A DNA stretch of 13,054 nt from Pseudomonadota bacterium. GTDB taxonomy: Bacteria > Pseudomonadota > Gammaproteobacteria > Xanthomonadales > Xanthomonadaceae. Location: contig JAFAFD010000361.1 in assembly GCA_023423675.1 (NCBI GenBank), positions 1 to 13,054 of the forward strand, given 5' to 3'. Below are positions 4,761 to 13,054 of the stretch, piece after piece. The notes below the pieces were generated by a model. The model made no database searches. It worked only from the letters and a program-made list of their open reading frames with translations, and was not told the DNA's origin. Each line of letters begins with the position of its first letter. The stretch's first letter is position 1. The position numbers and the translations under genes are program-made.

Positions 4761-7700
4761 ATGACCGACCCGTTCAGCGACTTCCGCCTCTATCACTCCA
4801 ACTCGTTGGACGTGCTGGCCGCCCTGCTGGCCCGCAACGTGCGCACTCCGGTGCCGGGGCAGCCGCTGCTGGCGCCGGAGGTGGTGCTGATCCCGCAGGT
4901 GGCGATGCGTCGCTGGCTGCAGGCGACACTGGCGGCCGAGTACGGGGTCGCCGCCAACCTCGAGTTCCTCACCCCGGGTGAGTTCGTCGCGCGGGCGCTC
5001 AACGCCAATGTCGATGGCGAAACCGACGACCTGGACGCCGCCGGCCTGCACTGGAAGCTATACCAGGCGCTGCGCGACCCCGCGCTGCTGGCGCAGCCAC
5101 CGATGCGTGCGCTGCAGGCCTATCTTGCCGGGGGGGACGCCCTGAAGCCGTGGGCGCTGGCCGGCGAACTGGCCTCGGTGTTCGAGAAGTACCAGGCCTG
5201 GCGCCGCGACTGGCTGCTGCGCTGGGATGCCGGCGCCGACCCGGCCGACCCGCAGGCGATCCTGTGGCGGGCCATTTCCGCAGGACGCGGCTACCGCGCG
5301 CGCCGCATCCAGGACTACCTCGACCGTTTCGAAGGCCCGGACAAGCCAAAACCACAGGGCCTGCCGCCGCGCCTGTCGGCGTTCGCCACGCTGAACATCT
5401 CGCCCGACGTGCTGCGGGTGATGGCCACCCAGGCCCGGGTCGGCGAGCTGCACTTCTATATGCCGACCCCGGTGCAGTCGTACTGGGGTGACCTGCAGAC
5501 CCTGGCCGAGCGCCTGCGCAGCGGCGCACCCGATCCCTTTGGCGAAGCCGCGGGCGAGAACCGCCTGCTGGAAGCCTGGGGCGCGGCCCGCCCCCCCATC
5601 ATTGGCGTGCTGGGCAGTTACGAAGTGGTGCACCCGGCCGGTGAGATCGCCGCGTACTCGGATCCCGAAGACGACACCCGCCCGACCCTGGCCGAGGGCG
5701 GGCTGGCCGACAGCCTGCTGCACCGCCTGCAGCGCGACCTGTTCCACCGCCGAGCGCTGCCCTCGGGCGAGCTGCGCGAGGAACCGCGCAGCGATGACCC
5801 CAGCCTGCAGGTGCACGCCTGCCACACCCGCCTGCGCGAACTGCAGGTGCTGCACGACCAGCTGCGCAGCCTGCTGCAGGACCCGCGCTTCGACCCGCCG
5901 CTGCAGGCCCGCGAGATCGCGGTGCTGGCACCGGACATCGATCCCTACGTGCCGTACCTGGAAGCCGTGTTCGGCGGCCGTGGCGGCGACGAGGAACACA
6001 TTCCCTATGCGCTGGCCGACAGCAGCCCGCTGGCGGGCGAGCCGCTGGCTGATGTGTTCGTGCACCTGCTGTCGCTGCCGGTGTCGCGGTTCGGCCTGAA
6101 CGAGATCCTCGACCTGCTGGCCAGCGCGCCGCTGGCCGAGGCGGCCGGGCTGGAGGCGGTGGACTTCGACCGCCTGCATGGCTGGCTGCAGCAGGCCGGC
6201 GCCCGCTGGGGCATCGACGCCAACCATCGCGGCCAGCTGCAGGCACCGCGCGACGACGCCTACACCTGGCAGTTCGCGCTGGACCGCCTGCTGCTGGGCC
6301 ACGCCACCGGCAGCGATGTCGACCTGGCCGGCGTGGCACCGTGGATCGAGCTGGAAGGCGGCGCGCTGGACGCGCTGGACCGGCTGCTGCGCCTGCTGCG
6401 CGTACTGGCGCTGTACCAGCGTCGCCTCGGCGAGACCCTGACCCCGGCGCAGTGGCGGCAGCGCCTGCTGTCCCTGCTGGATGCGCTGCTGCCGGAAGCA
6501 CCCAGTTCGCCCAACAGCCAGCGCGCGCTGGAGCGCCTGCGCAAGCTGCTCAACCAGTTCGCCGATGACGCCCGCAAGGCCGGCTTCGAGGACGGCGTAC
6601 CGCCCGAGGTGGTGCGTGCGCACTTCGCCGGCGCGCTGTCCGAGGCCGATACGCGTGCGCCGCTGCTGACCGGCGGCATCAGCTTCGGCCGCATGGTGCC
6701 GATGCGCCTGCTGCCGTTCCGGGTGATCTGCGTGCTGGGCCTGAATGATGGTGACTTCCCGCGCCGCGACCCGGCGGCTGGCCTGAACCAGCTGACCGCC
6801 GAGCTGGACACGCCGCGCCGTCGCCCGGGCGACCGCTCCACCCGCGAGGATGACCGCTTCCTGTTCCTGCAGCTGTTTGCCGCCGCGCAGGACGTGTTCT
6901 ACCTGAGCTACCTCGGCGCCGACCCGCGCGATGGCAGCGTGCGCGAGCCCTCGGTGCTGGTCAGCGAGCTGATCGACGCCGCCGCCGAGTACCACCAGGC
7001 GCCGGAGGCCGCCAAGCGTGCGTTCACCGTGCGCCACGCGCTGCAGCCGTTCTCGCCCGCCGCCTTTGGCGAGGGCGATCCGCGCCGTTTCAGCTACCGG
7101 CGCCAGTGGCACCCGGCTGCCGGGCGCATGGCCGGCCAGCGCGGCGGGCTGCAGCCGTGGTTCGACGCCGCGCTGCCGCCCCCGCTGGATGACGCGGTGG
7201 AAGACGAGGTCGCGCTGGACACGCTGCGCCGCTTCCTGTGCGACCCGGCCGGGCAGTTCCTGGCCCAGGCGCTGGGCCTGCGCCTGGCCGACGACGTCGA
7301 GGAGGTGGACGACCTGGAGCCACTGGTGCTGTCCTCGCGCGGGCCGGAAAAGCGCAGCGTGCAGGCCGCGGTGGTACGCGCCACCATCAGCGGCGATGTC
7401 GAGCCGTTGTACCCGCGCCTGCGTGCCCGTGGCCTGCTGCCGTCGGGTGCGCTGGGCGAGCGCCAGTTCGAAGCCGAACAGCTCAAGACCCGTCCCTACG
7501 CCAGCGCGATGCTGGGCTGGATGCAGGGGCAGCCGCTGGAAAGCCGCCGCTACGAGGTGGAGATCGACGGCGTGCGCCTGCACGGCCGCGTGGCTGATCG
7601 CCATCCTGAAGGCCTGGTGCGCCTGCGCGCCGGCACGCTCAACGGCAACGCGGTGATCCGCCAGGGCCTGGACTGGCTGCTGGCCAATGCGGCCGGCGAT

Positions 7701-8102
7701 GCGCTGCCGCTGGTGCAGTTCCACGATGGCGGCGATGCCGGACCCGGCCCGCACATCCAGCCTGCACCGGGCGCGGCGGCCGCACGCAGTGCCCTGCGCG
7801 CGCTGCTGCAGCTGCGCCAGCGTGGCCTGCGCGAGCCGCTGCGCTTCGCACCCTATACCGGCTGGGTGCTGTTCACCGCGCCGGTGGAAAAACAACGCAG
7901 CGAAGGCTGGAAGCAGTGGCACGGCAGCGACCGCAGCTGGGGCGAAGCCAACAGCGATGCCTGGCAGCTGCTGCTGCGCGGGGCCGATCCCTTCGCCGAT
8001 GACGACAGTTACGCCGACCTGCTGCGCAACAGCCAGGTGGTATTCGGCGCGGTGCGCGACGGGCGTGGCCCGGGTGGCACCGGCAAGGAGGCCGACGCAT
8101 GA
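4761..8102 (+). CDS. recC: RecC, Chi-scanning subunit of exonuclease V (RecBCD)
   Basis: RecC holds the RecB and RecD motors together, splits the DNA duplex and reads the Chi signal in the 3' strand. The protein is 1113 aa against about 1122 in E. coli and is collinear with it throughout. Landmarks are FRLYHSNSLDVLAALL at the start (8-23), WRRDWLLRW, YWGDL (241-245), VHACHTRLRELQVLHDQL (from 351), WGID, MVPMRLLPFRVICVLGLNDG (from 645), and GDRSTREDDRFLFL (690-703). The helicase fold has no Walker A lysine motif, and the C-terminal nuclease-like fold lacks the D..DYK residues, as expected for this non-catalytic subunit. ATG 4761 is chosen because it gives the family N-terminus; the frame is open to an ATG at 4710, but that adds unrelated residues. 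No ribosome site is visible before 4761. Confidence 0.95.
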   Translation: MTDPFSDFRLYHSNSLDVLAALLARNVRTPVPGQPLLAPEVVLIPQVAMRRWLQATLAAEYGVAANLEFLTPGEFVARALNANVDGETDDLDAAGLHWKLYQALRDPALLAQPPMRALQAYLAGGDALKPWALAGELASVFEKYQAWRRDWLLRWDAGADPADPQAILWRAISAGRGYRARRIQDYLDRFEGPDKPKPQGLPPRLSAFATLNISPDVLRVMATQARVGELHFYMPTPVQSYWGDLQTLAERLRSGAPDPFGEAAGENRLLEAWGAARPPIIGVLGSYEVVHPAGEIAAYSDPEDDTRPTLAEGGLADSLLHRLQRDLFHRRALPSGELREEPRSDDPSLQVHACHTRLRELQVLHDQLRSLLQDPRFDPPLQAREIAVLAPDIDPYVPYLEAVFGGRGGDEEHIPYALADSSPLAGEPLADVFVHLLSLPVSRFGLNEILDLLASAPLAEAAGLEAVDFDRLHGWLQQAGARWGIDANHRGQLQAPRDDAYTWQFALDRLLLGHATGSDVDLAGVAPWIELEGGALDALDRLLRLLRVLALYQRRLGETLTPAQWRQRLLSLLDALLPEAPSSPNSQRALERLRKLLNQFADDARKAGFEDGVPPEVVRAHFAGALSEADTRAPLLTGGISFGRMVPMRLLPFRVICVLGLNDGDFPRRDPAAGLNQLTAELDTPRRRPGDRSTREDDRFLFLQLFAAAQDVFYLSYLGADPRDGSVREPSVLVSELIDAAAEYHQAPEAAKRAFTVRHALQPFSPAAFGEGDPRRFSYRRQWHPAAGRMAGQRGGLQPWFDAALPPPLDDAVEDEVALDTLRRFLCDPAGQFLAQALGLRLADDVEEVDDLEPLVLSSRGPEKRSVQAAVVRATISGDVEPLYPRLRARGLLPSGALGERQFEAEQLKTRPYASAMLGWMQGQPLESRRYEVEIDGVRLHGRVADRHPEGLVRLRAGTLNGNAVIRQGLDWLLANAAGDALPLVQFHDGGDAGPGPHIQPAPGAAAARSALRALLQLRQRGLREPLRFAPYTGWVLFTAPVEKQRSEGWKQWHGSDRSWGEANSDAWQLLLRGADPFADDDSYADLLRNSQVVFGAVRDGRGPGGTGKEADA
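8085..8091 (+). promoter_or_regulatory. Strong ribosome binding site of recB (AAGGAGG)
   Basis: AAGGAGG lies inside the last codons of recC, seven bases before the recB ATG at 8099. It fixes the recB start and contrasts with recC, which has no visible site. Together with the ATGA overlap it suggests that RecB is made efficiently from the shared message. Confidence 0.8.
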
Positions 8103-11100
8103 GCACCCCCGTGGATCCCTACCTGCTGCTGCCGCTGCAGGGCATCGGCCTGATCGAAGCCAGCGCCGGTACCGGCAAGACCTTCACCCTGGCCACGCTG
8201 TTCACCCGCCTGGTGGTGGAACAGGGCCTGCGCATCGGCCAGATCCTGGCGGTGACCTTCACCGATGCCGCCACCCAGGAGCTGCGCAAGCGCATCCGCG
8301 AGCGCCTGGCCCTGGCCGCGCGCCTGGTCGACCTGCCGCCCGCCGACGACGAGGCGCCCGATGCGCTGCTGACCCGGCAGGTGCTGCAGCGCCACCTCGA
8401 CGAAGGTGGCGAAAGCGCTGCCGCGCTGAAGCGCCGCCTGCAGGTGGCCGCCGACGAGATCGACCTGGCCTCGATCTTCACCATCCATGGTTTCTGCACA
8501 CGCGTGCTCCGCGAGCATGCGCTGGAAAGCGGGCACACCTTCGATCCGCCGGAACTGCTGGCCAGCGACCGCGAGCTGCTGGAGGAACTGGCCGCCGACC
8601 TGTGGCGCGTGCACGCCAATGATCCGGCCACGCTGGAGCCACTGCTCTGGCTGTGGTCGAACCCCGATGCGCTGGCCTCGGACCTGCGCGCGCTGCTGGC
8701 CTCGCCGCCGCTGTACCCGCGCCCGCAGCCGCTGGCGGTGGAGGATCCGCGCCCGGCGCTGCAGGCCGCCGCGGCGGACCTGTCGATGGCCGTGCGCGAG
8801 CATGGCGAGCAGTTCTTCCTCGATCTGTGCGAGGCGGTCGACAACAAGTGGATCAACGGCGTTTCCTACAAGCTGGGCTGGCTGCACGCGCTGGGCCGGC
8901 AGCTGTTGGCCTGGGCCGCGCGCGACGATGCCGGCGAGCTGATGAGCAGTGACCGCCTACCGGCACTGCTGCCGGAAGCGCTGGTGGCCAAGACCAACAA
9001 GAAGTTCGTCGACCGCACCCCATCCTCGCCGCTGCAGGCACCCTTGGAGCGCTACGTGGCGTTGCTGGCCCAGCGCGAACAGTGGCTGCGCGCTGCGTCG
9101 CTGAATTTCCTGCACAGCCTGCGTGAGGAGGCCACGCAGCGCCTGGCCATGCTCAAGCGCACGCGCCGGGTGCAGACCTACGACGATCTGATCGATGGTG
9201 TGGCCCACGCGCTGGAGGGGTCGCAGCGGCTGGAGCTGGTGCGCAAGCTGCGCCTGCAGTACCGCATCGCCCTGGTCGATGAGTTCCAGGACACCGACGA
9301 TCGTCAGTGGGGCATCTTCCACACCGTGTTCGGCGATTCGCCGGAGGTGCAGGCACTGGGCCTGGCACCGGCGCTGTTCCTGATCGGCGACCCGAAGCAG
9401 GCGATCTACGGCTTCCGTGGCGGTGACATCCACACCTATCTGAAGGCCAAGCAGGCCGCGCGACCGGCCCCGCCGCTGGACCAGAACTTCCGTTCGCGGC
9501 CGTCGGTGCTGCGCGCGCTGCAGGCCCTGTACGACAACGGTGGCGACGATGCCTTCCTGGAAGCCGGCATCGGTTTCGAGCCGGTCCGTCCCGGTGGCGT
9601 GCGTACGGATGAAGACTACCTGCGCGACGGCGCTGCGGCCCCGGCACTGACCCTGCGCGTGCTGCGCAGCGAAGGCGACAAGGCGATGAGCGCCGATACC
9701 TCGCGTGCCGCCGCGACCCAGGCCTGCGTCGCCGCCATCCACCAGACGCTGCTGGATGCGCGTGCCGGCACTGCGGTGCTGCGCGGCCGCGCCGTGCAGC
9801 CCGGTGACATCGCCGTGCTGGTGCGCTCGCACCGCGAGGCGACGCTGGTACAGCGGGCGCTGGCGGCAGTGGGCATACCGGCGGTGGCCGCGGGCAAGCA
9901 GAGCCTGTTCTCCACCAGCGAGGCACGCGACCTGCGCGCGCTGCTGCTGGCCCTGCTGCAACCGGCTGACGAAGGCCGCCTGCGCGCGGCACTGGCGACA
10001 GTGCTGCTTGGCCAACGGGCCAGTGCGATCGCCAGCATGGAACGCGAGGGTGACCTGCAGCGTGCCTTCCAGGCGCAGCTGCTGCACTGGCGCGAGCGCT
10101 GGCAGCGCGGCGGACCGTTCGCGGTGGTGGCCGATGTCTGTGCCGCACAGGGCGAACGCCTGCTGGCGCTGATCGATGGCGAGCGCCGGCTGACCAACTA
10201 CCTGCAGCTGGGCGAACTGCTGCAGGAAGCCTCCGCGCAGGCGCTGGGCATGCATGGGCTGCTGGACTGGCTGCAGGGGCAGATGGCCAATGCCGACCAG
10301 AACGACGAGCAGCAGCTGCTGCGCCTGGAATCGGACGCGCGCCGCGTGCAGATCATCACCCTGCACAAGAGCAAGGGCCTGGAATACCCGCTGGTCTACC
10401 TGCCGTTCGTCGGCATCGACGGTGGCGCACCGAACAACGCAGCGCACTGCACCGTGCACGTGGACGGCGAACGCCAGCTGCACTGGAAGCTGGACAAGGG
10501 CGAGGCCTGGGAAGCGGCCAGCGGCCAGCGCGAACGCGAGCAGCGCGCCGAGGATGCGCGCCTGCTGTACGTGGGCCTGACCCGCGCCGAGCATGCGCTG
10601 TGGATCGCCATCGGTGATCTCGCCGGGCTCGGCAAGACCCGCCTGGCACCGCTGCTGGGCGACCTGCAGGCGCTGCACGCGCACCCCGATGTGCACATCG
10701 ACGACAGCGAACCGGTGCTGCGGCTGCCGCAGCTGCCGGTGGAACAGGAAGGCGAACTGCCGGCCGTACGCAGCCTGACCCGGCGCGTACCGCACGACTG
10801 GTGGGTGTACAGCTTCACCCAGCTGGCACATGCCGATGCCGGCAATGATGTCGAAGCGGCGGCCACCGAACTGCCGGCACCGGCCGCCGACGAACCGGCC
10901 GGCGCGGAGCTGCCGTTGGAACCGGCCCTGCCCGAACCCGCAGCTGCCGACGCCGCACCGCTGGACCCGCGTTTCATGGGCAGCCGCTTCGGCAACGTGC
11001 TGCACGAGGCGCTGGAAAACGTGGATTTCGCCGCATGGGGTGGTTGGACACCCCCACAGCCGGCACCCGAGGGGCAGGCCGACCTGCTGCGTAAGGCGCT

Positions 11101-11737
11101 GCACGACGAAGGCTATGCCGACGAGGACCTGGACGATGGCGTGGCGGTGCTGGTGCCGCTGGTCGGCCACACACTCACCGTTGCGCTGCCCGAAGGCGGT
11201 GCCCTGCACAGCCTGGGCGAGGGCGAACGCCGCGCAGAAATCGAATTCCACTTCGCCATCGAACCGACCGCCGTGCCGGCGCTGCTGCAGCTGCTGCATG
11301 CGCACGGCATTTCCAGCGCGCGCCGTGGCTTCGGCCTGCGCCGCCGGCTGGAAGGGCTGATGACCGGCAAGATCGACCTCACCTATGTACGCGATGGGCG
11401 CTGGTACGTGCTCGACTACAAATCCAACCGCCTGCCGGGCTATAGCCCGGACCTGCTGCAGATCGCCATGCGCCACAGCGAATACGACCTGCAGGCACTG
11501 ATCTACACCGTGGCCCTGCACCGTTGGCTGCGCTTCCGCCTGGGCCGCAGCTACGACTACGCGCGTGACATGGGCGGCATCCGCTACCTGTTCTGCCGTG
11601 GCCTGGATGGCAACGGCAATGGCGTGCACGTGGACCACTTCGCGCCAGAGCTGGTGGATGGACTGGATGCGCTGTTCGCCGGCGGCGACGCCGCCCATGC
11701 CGACCTGGTCGCGCGTGCCCTTGGAGCCAGCGCATGA
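8099..11737 (+). CDS. recB: RecB, 3'-5' helicase and nuclease subunit of RecBCD
   Basis: RecB pulls DNA in the 3'-5' direction, cuts both strands and, after Chi, loads RecA. The 1212-aa protein is slightly longer than E. coli RecB (1180). The SF1 helicase motifs are complete: Walker A EASAGTGKT with Lys27, motif Ia VTFTDAATQELRKRI, motif II VDEFQDTD (393-400), motif III GDPKQAIYGFRGGD (430-443), QNFRSRP (462-468), ITLHKSKGLEYP (753-764) and LLYVGLTRAEHAL (822-834). The nuclease domain has its catalytic residues: His969 in RFGNVLHEALE, Asp1093 in GKIDLTY, and Asp1106 and Lys1108 in LDYKSN. Between the two domains lies an Ala/Pro/Glu-rich linker (about 912-957) with no Lys or Arg. Its ATG overlaps the recC stop (ATGA) behind an AAGGAGG site. 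No frameshift is seen. Confidence 0.96.
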   Translation: MSTPVDPYLLLPLQGIGLIEASAGTGKTFTLATLFTRLVVEQGLRIGQILAVTFTDAATQELRKRIRERLALAARLVDLPPADDEAPDALLTRQVLQRHLDEGGESAAALKRRLQVAADEIDLASIFTIHGFCTRVLREHALESGHTFDPPELLASDRELLEELAADLWRVHANDPATLEPLLWLWSNPDALASDLRALLASPPLYPRPQPLAVEDPRPALQAAAADLSMAVREHGEQFFLDLCEAVDNKWINGVSYKLGWLHALGRQLLAWAARDDAGELMSSDRLPALLPEALVAKTNKKFVDRTPSSPLQAPLERYVALLAQREQWLRAASLNFLHSLREEATQRLAMLKRTRRVQTYDDLIDGVAHALEGSQRLELVRKLRLQYRIALVDEFQDTDDRQWGIFHTVFGDSPEVQALGLAPALFLIGDPKQAIYGFRGGDIHTYLKAKQAARPAPPLDQNFRSRPSVLRALQALYDNGGDDAFLEAGIGFEPVRPGGVRTDEDYLRDGAAAPALTLRVLRSEGDKAMSADTSRAAATQACVAAIHQTLLDARAGTAVLRGRAVQPGDIAVLVRSHREATLVQRALAAVGIPAVAAGKQSLFSTSEARDLRALLLALLQPADEGRLRAALATVLLGQRASAIASMEREGDLQRAFQAQLLHWRERWQRGGPFAVVADVCAAQGERLLALIDGERRLTNYLQLGELLQEASAQALGMHGLLDWLQGQMANADQNDEQQLLRLESDARRVQIITLHKSKGLEYPLVYLPFVGIDGGAPNNAAHCTVHVDGERQLHWKLDKGEAWEAASGQREREQRAEDARLLYVGLTRAEHALWIAIGDLAGLGKTRLAPLLGDLQALHAHPDVHIDDSEPVLRLPQLPVEQEGELPAVRSLTRRVPHDWWVYSFTQLAHADAGNDVEAAATELPAPAADEPAGAELPLEPALPEPAAADAAPLDPRFMGSRFGNVLHEALENVDFAAWGGWTPPQPAPEGQADLLRKALHDEGYADEDLDDGVAVLVPLVGHTLTVALPEGGALHSLGEGERRAEIEFHFAIEPTAVPALLQLLHAHGISSARRGFGLRRRLEGLMTGKIDLTYVRDGRWYVLDYKSNRLPGYSPDLLQIAMRHSEYDLQALIYTVALHRWLRFRLGRSYDYARDMGGIRYLFCRGLDGNGNGVHVDHFAPELVDGLDALFAGGDAAHADLVARALGASA
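11723..11726 (+). promoter_or_regulatory. Ribosome binding site of recD (GGAG)
   Basis: GGAG lies seven bases before the recD ATG at 11734, inside the end of recB. With the ATGA overlap it supports this start and translational coupling. Confidence 0.6.
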
Positions 11738-13054
11738 GTGCCACCCTGCTGCAGCAGCTGTACCGCGGTGGCCACCTGCGCACCCTCGACCACGCCCTGG
11801 CCACCAGCCTGCGGCGGCTGCGCGAGGACACCCCCGATGGCGTGGCGGTTGCCGCCGCGCTGGCATCGCTGGCGGTGTCACAGGGGCACGCCGCGTTCGA
11901 TCCGTCACAGCCGCAGCGCCTGCTGGAAGGCTTCCAGGCCTGGCCCGCACCCGCGCAGTGGCTGGCCCAGCTGCAGGCATCGCCGTGGGTAGCGCAGCCG
12001 GAGGATCCCGAGGCGGCCGCCGATGAGGCACCGCTGGTGCTGGAGAACGGCCTGCTGTACCTGCGCCGTTACCGCGAGTACGAGCGGCAGCTGGCCGCCG
12101 GCCTGCAGCGCATCGGCCGACATCCGTTGCCGGCGCCGGACATGGCGGCGCTGGCGCCGTTGTTCGCGCGCCTGTTTCCTGTTGCCGCCACCCAGGAAGA
12201 CCACCAGGCGCGTGCCGCCGGCGTGACCCTGCGCCACCCGTTGGCGCTGGTCACGGGCGGCCCCGGTACCGGCAAGACCACTACCATCGCGCGCCTGTTG
12301 CTGCTGCTGGCCGCGCAGGCCCTGCATGCCGGCGAACCGCTGCCGCAGGTCGCGCTGGCGGCGCCCACCGGGCGTGCCGCCGAGCGCATGGCCGAAAGCC
12401 TGCGCCTGGCCGTGCAGCGACTGCAGGAAGACGGCCTGGACCCAGCGCTGTGCGCGGCGCTGCCGAGCACCGGCACCACCCTGCATCGCCTGCTCGGGGT
12501 CATTCCCGATTCGCCGCGCTTCCGCCACCACGCCGACAACCCGTTGCCGGTGGACGTGGTGGTGGTGGACGAAGCCTCGATGATCGACCTGCCGCTGATG
12601 GCCAAGCTGGTCGATGCCATCGCCAGCGGCACGCGGCTGATCCTGCTGGGTGACCCGGACCAGCTGCCTTCGGTGGAAGCGGGCGATGTGCTCAGCGCCA
12701 TCCTGCGTGCCAGCGGCGATGGCAGCGGCACCCGTGCCGATGACGCGCAGGCCCTGCACGGACTGCTGGCCGCGCCGACCCTGCAGCCACAGGCCGCACC
12801 ACGCGCCTTCGCCGGCCGCCGCGTGCAGCTGCAGCGCGGCTACCGGCAGAGCGATGCCCTGCAGCTGGCACCGCTGGCGCAGGCAGTGCGCGAAGGCGAC
12901 AGCGGCACCGCGCTGGCACTGCTGCGCAGCGGCAGCCTGTCCGGGGTCAGCTTCCATGAGAACGATGCCGACCCGCTGCGTGGCCAGCGCGAGCACCTGC
13001 TTTCGCACTGGCGCGCGCAGGGCCCGGCCGGCGCACCCCGCCGCCCCCGGCCCC
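11734..13054 (+). CDS. recD: RecD, 5'-3' helicase subunit of RecBCD (3' end beyond the window)
   Basis: RecD is the faster motor on the 5' strand and switches on the strong nuclease activity of the complex. The first 440 codons are visible, out of about 600 expected from E. coli (608). The N-terminal RecC-contact domain has LVLENGLLYLRRYREYERQL (about 101-120). The helicase core follows: Walker A GGPGTGKTTT (175-184, Lys181), motif Ia APTGRAAERM (210-219), TLHRLLG (249-255), Walker B VVDEASMID (277-285), motif III GDPDQLPSVEAGD (306-318), and LQRGYRQS (366-373). The C-terminal motifs lie outside. The frame is open to the edge, but the last dozen residues (GPAGAPRRPRP) are encoded by nearly pure G+C and do not look like the hydrophobic-rich helix expected here, so a sequence error near the edge is possible. 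ATG 11734 overlaps the recB stop (ATGA). Confidence 0.93.
   Translation, partial: MSATLLQQLYRGGHLRTLDHALATSLRRLREDTPDGVAVAAALASLAVSQGHAAFDPSQPQRLLEGFQAWPAPAQWLAQLQASPWVAQPEDPEAAADEAPLVLENGLLYLRRYREYERQLAAGLQRIGRHPLPAPDMAALAPLFARLFPVAATQEDHQARAAGVTLRHPLALVTGGPGTGKTTTIARLLLLLAAQALHAGEPLPQVALAAPTGRAAERMAESLRLAVQRLQEDGLDPALCAALPSTGTTLHRLLGVIPDSPRFRHHADNPLPVDVVVVDEASMIDLPLMAKLVDAIASGTRLILLGDPDQLPSVEAGDVLSAILRASGDGSGTRADDAQALHGLLAAPTLQPQAAPRAFAGRRVQLQRGYRQSDALQLAPLAQAVREGDSGTALALLRSGSLSGVSFHENDADPLRGQREHLLSHWRAQGPAGAPRRPRP
13021..13054. other. Nearly pure G+C stretch at the right edge
   Basis: The last 34 bases contain one A and no T. The adjoining recD codons, though GC-rich, carry A or T regularly. 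The stretch is in frame with recD but gives a Pro/Arg/Ala/Gly-only peptide. It may be real or a low-quality read end. Confidence 0.5.

Noticed and set aside
5058..7922. 954-codon open frame on the minus strand across recC
   Set aside because: It is antisense to a gene that matches RecC end to end. Its Gln/Arg/His/Ala-rich, motif-free translation is the usual mirror of Leu/Ala-rich codons in high-GC DNA.
8980..8987. E. coli Chi octamer GCTGGTGG inside recB (another at 11650-11657)
   Set aside because: The Chi sequence of this lineage cannot be read from this window, and GCTGGTGG is a common word in Leu/Val/Ala-rich GC-rich coding sequence.
8957..12031. 1024-codon open frame on the minus strand across recB and the start of recD
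   Set aside because: It has the same mirror-frame origin and no recognisable domain, and it spans the junction of two well-supported genes.

Overview
The window looks like a chromosomal segment of a high-GC gammaproteobacterium, most likely of the Stenotrophomonas/Xanthomonas lineage. This is inferred from three things: a single mlaFEDCBA operon with mlaA fused onto its 3' end, recC-recB-recD in that order, and the strong G/C third-position bias. No rRNA or other phylogenetic marker is present, so the genus is not proven.

Layout. Positions 1-438 hold the end of an IS4-family insertion sequence running off the left edge. Its transposase is on the minus strand, starts with GTG at 370, and follows a perfect 13-bp hairpin. 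Positions 439-457 look like the first half of the mla operon's terminator, cut by the insertion. Positions 477-4557 (minus strand) carry mlaF, mlaE, mlaD, mlaC, mlaB and mlaA, mostly overlapping or abutting. Positions 4558-4760 form a 203-bp divergent control region unusually rich in short perfect palindromes. Positions 4761-13054 (plus strand) carry recC, recB and the first 440 codons of recD, joined by ATGA stop/start overlaps.

How the genes work together. The Mla proteins form a retrograde phospholipid transport route that keeps the outer membrane asymmetric: MlaA in the outer membrane, MlaC in the periplasm, and the MlaFEDB ABC/MCE complex in the inner membrane. RecB, RecC and RecD form the RecBCD helicase-nuclease, which processes double-strand breaks for RecA-dependent repair and degrades foreign linear DNA. 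The two sets share only the divergent upstream region.

The genes themselves are ordinary housekeeping genes and I see no undescribed multi-gene system. The points worth a second look are the IS junction inside the mla terminator, the hairpin guarding the transposase start, the cluster of six palindromes between mlaF and recC, the long low-complexity tether in MlaA, and an almost pure G+C tail at the right edge.
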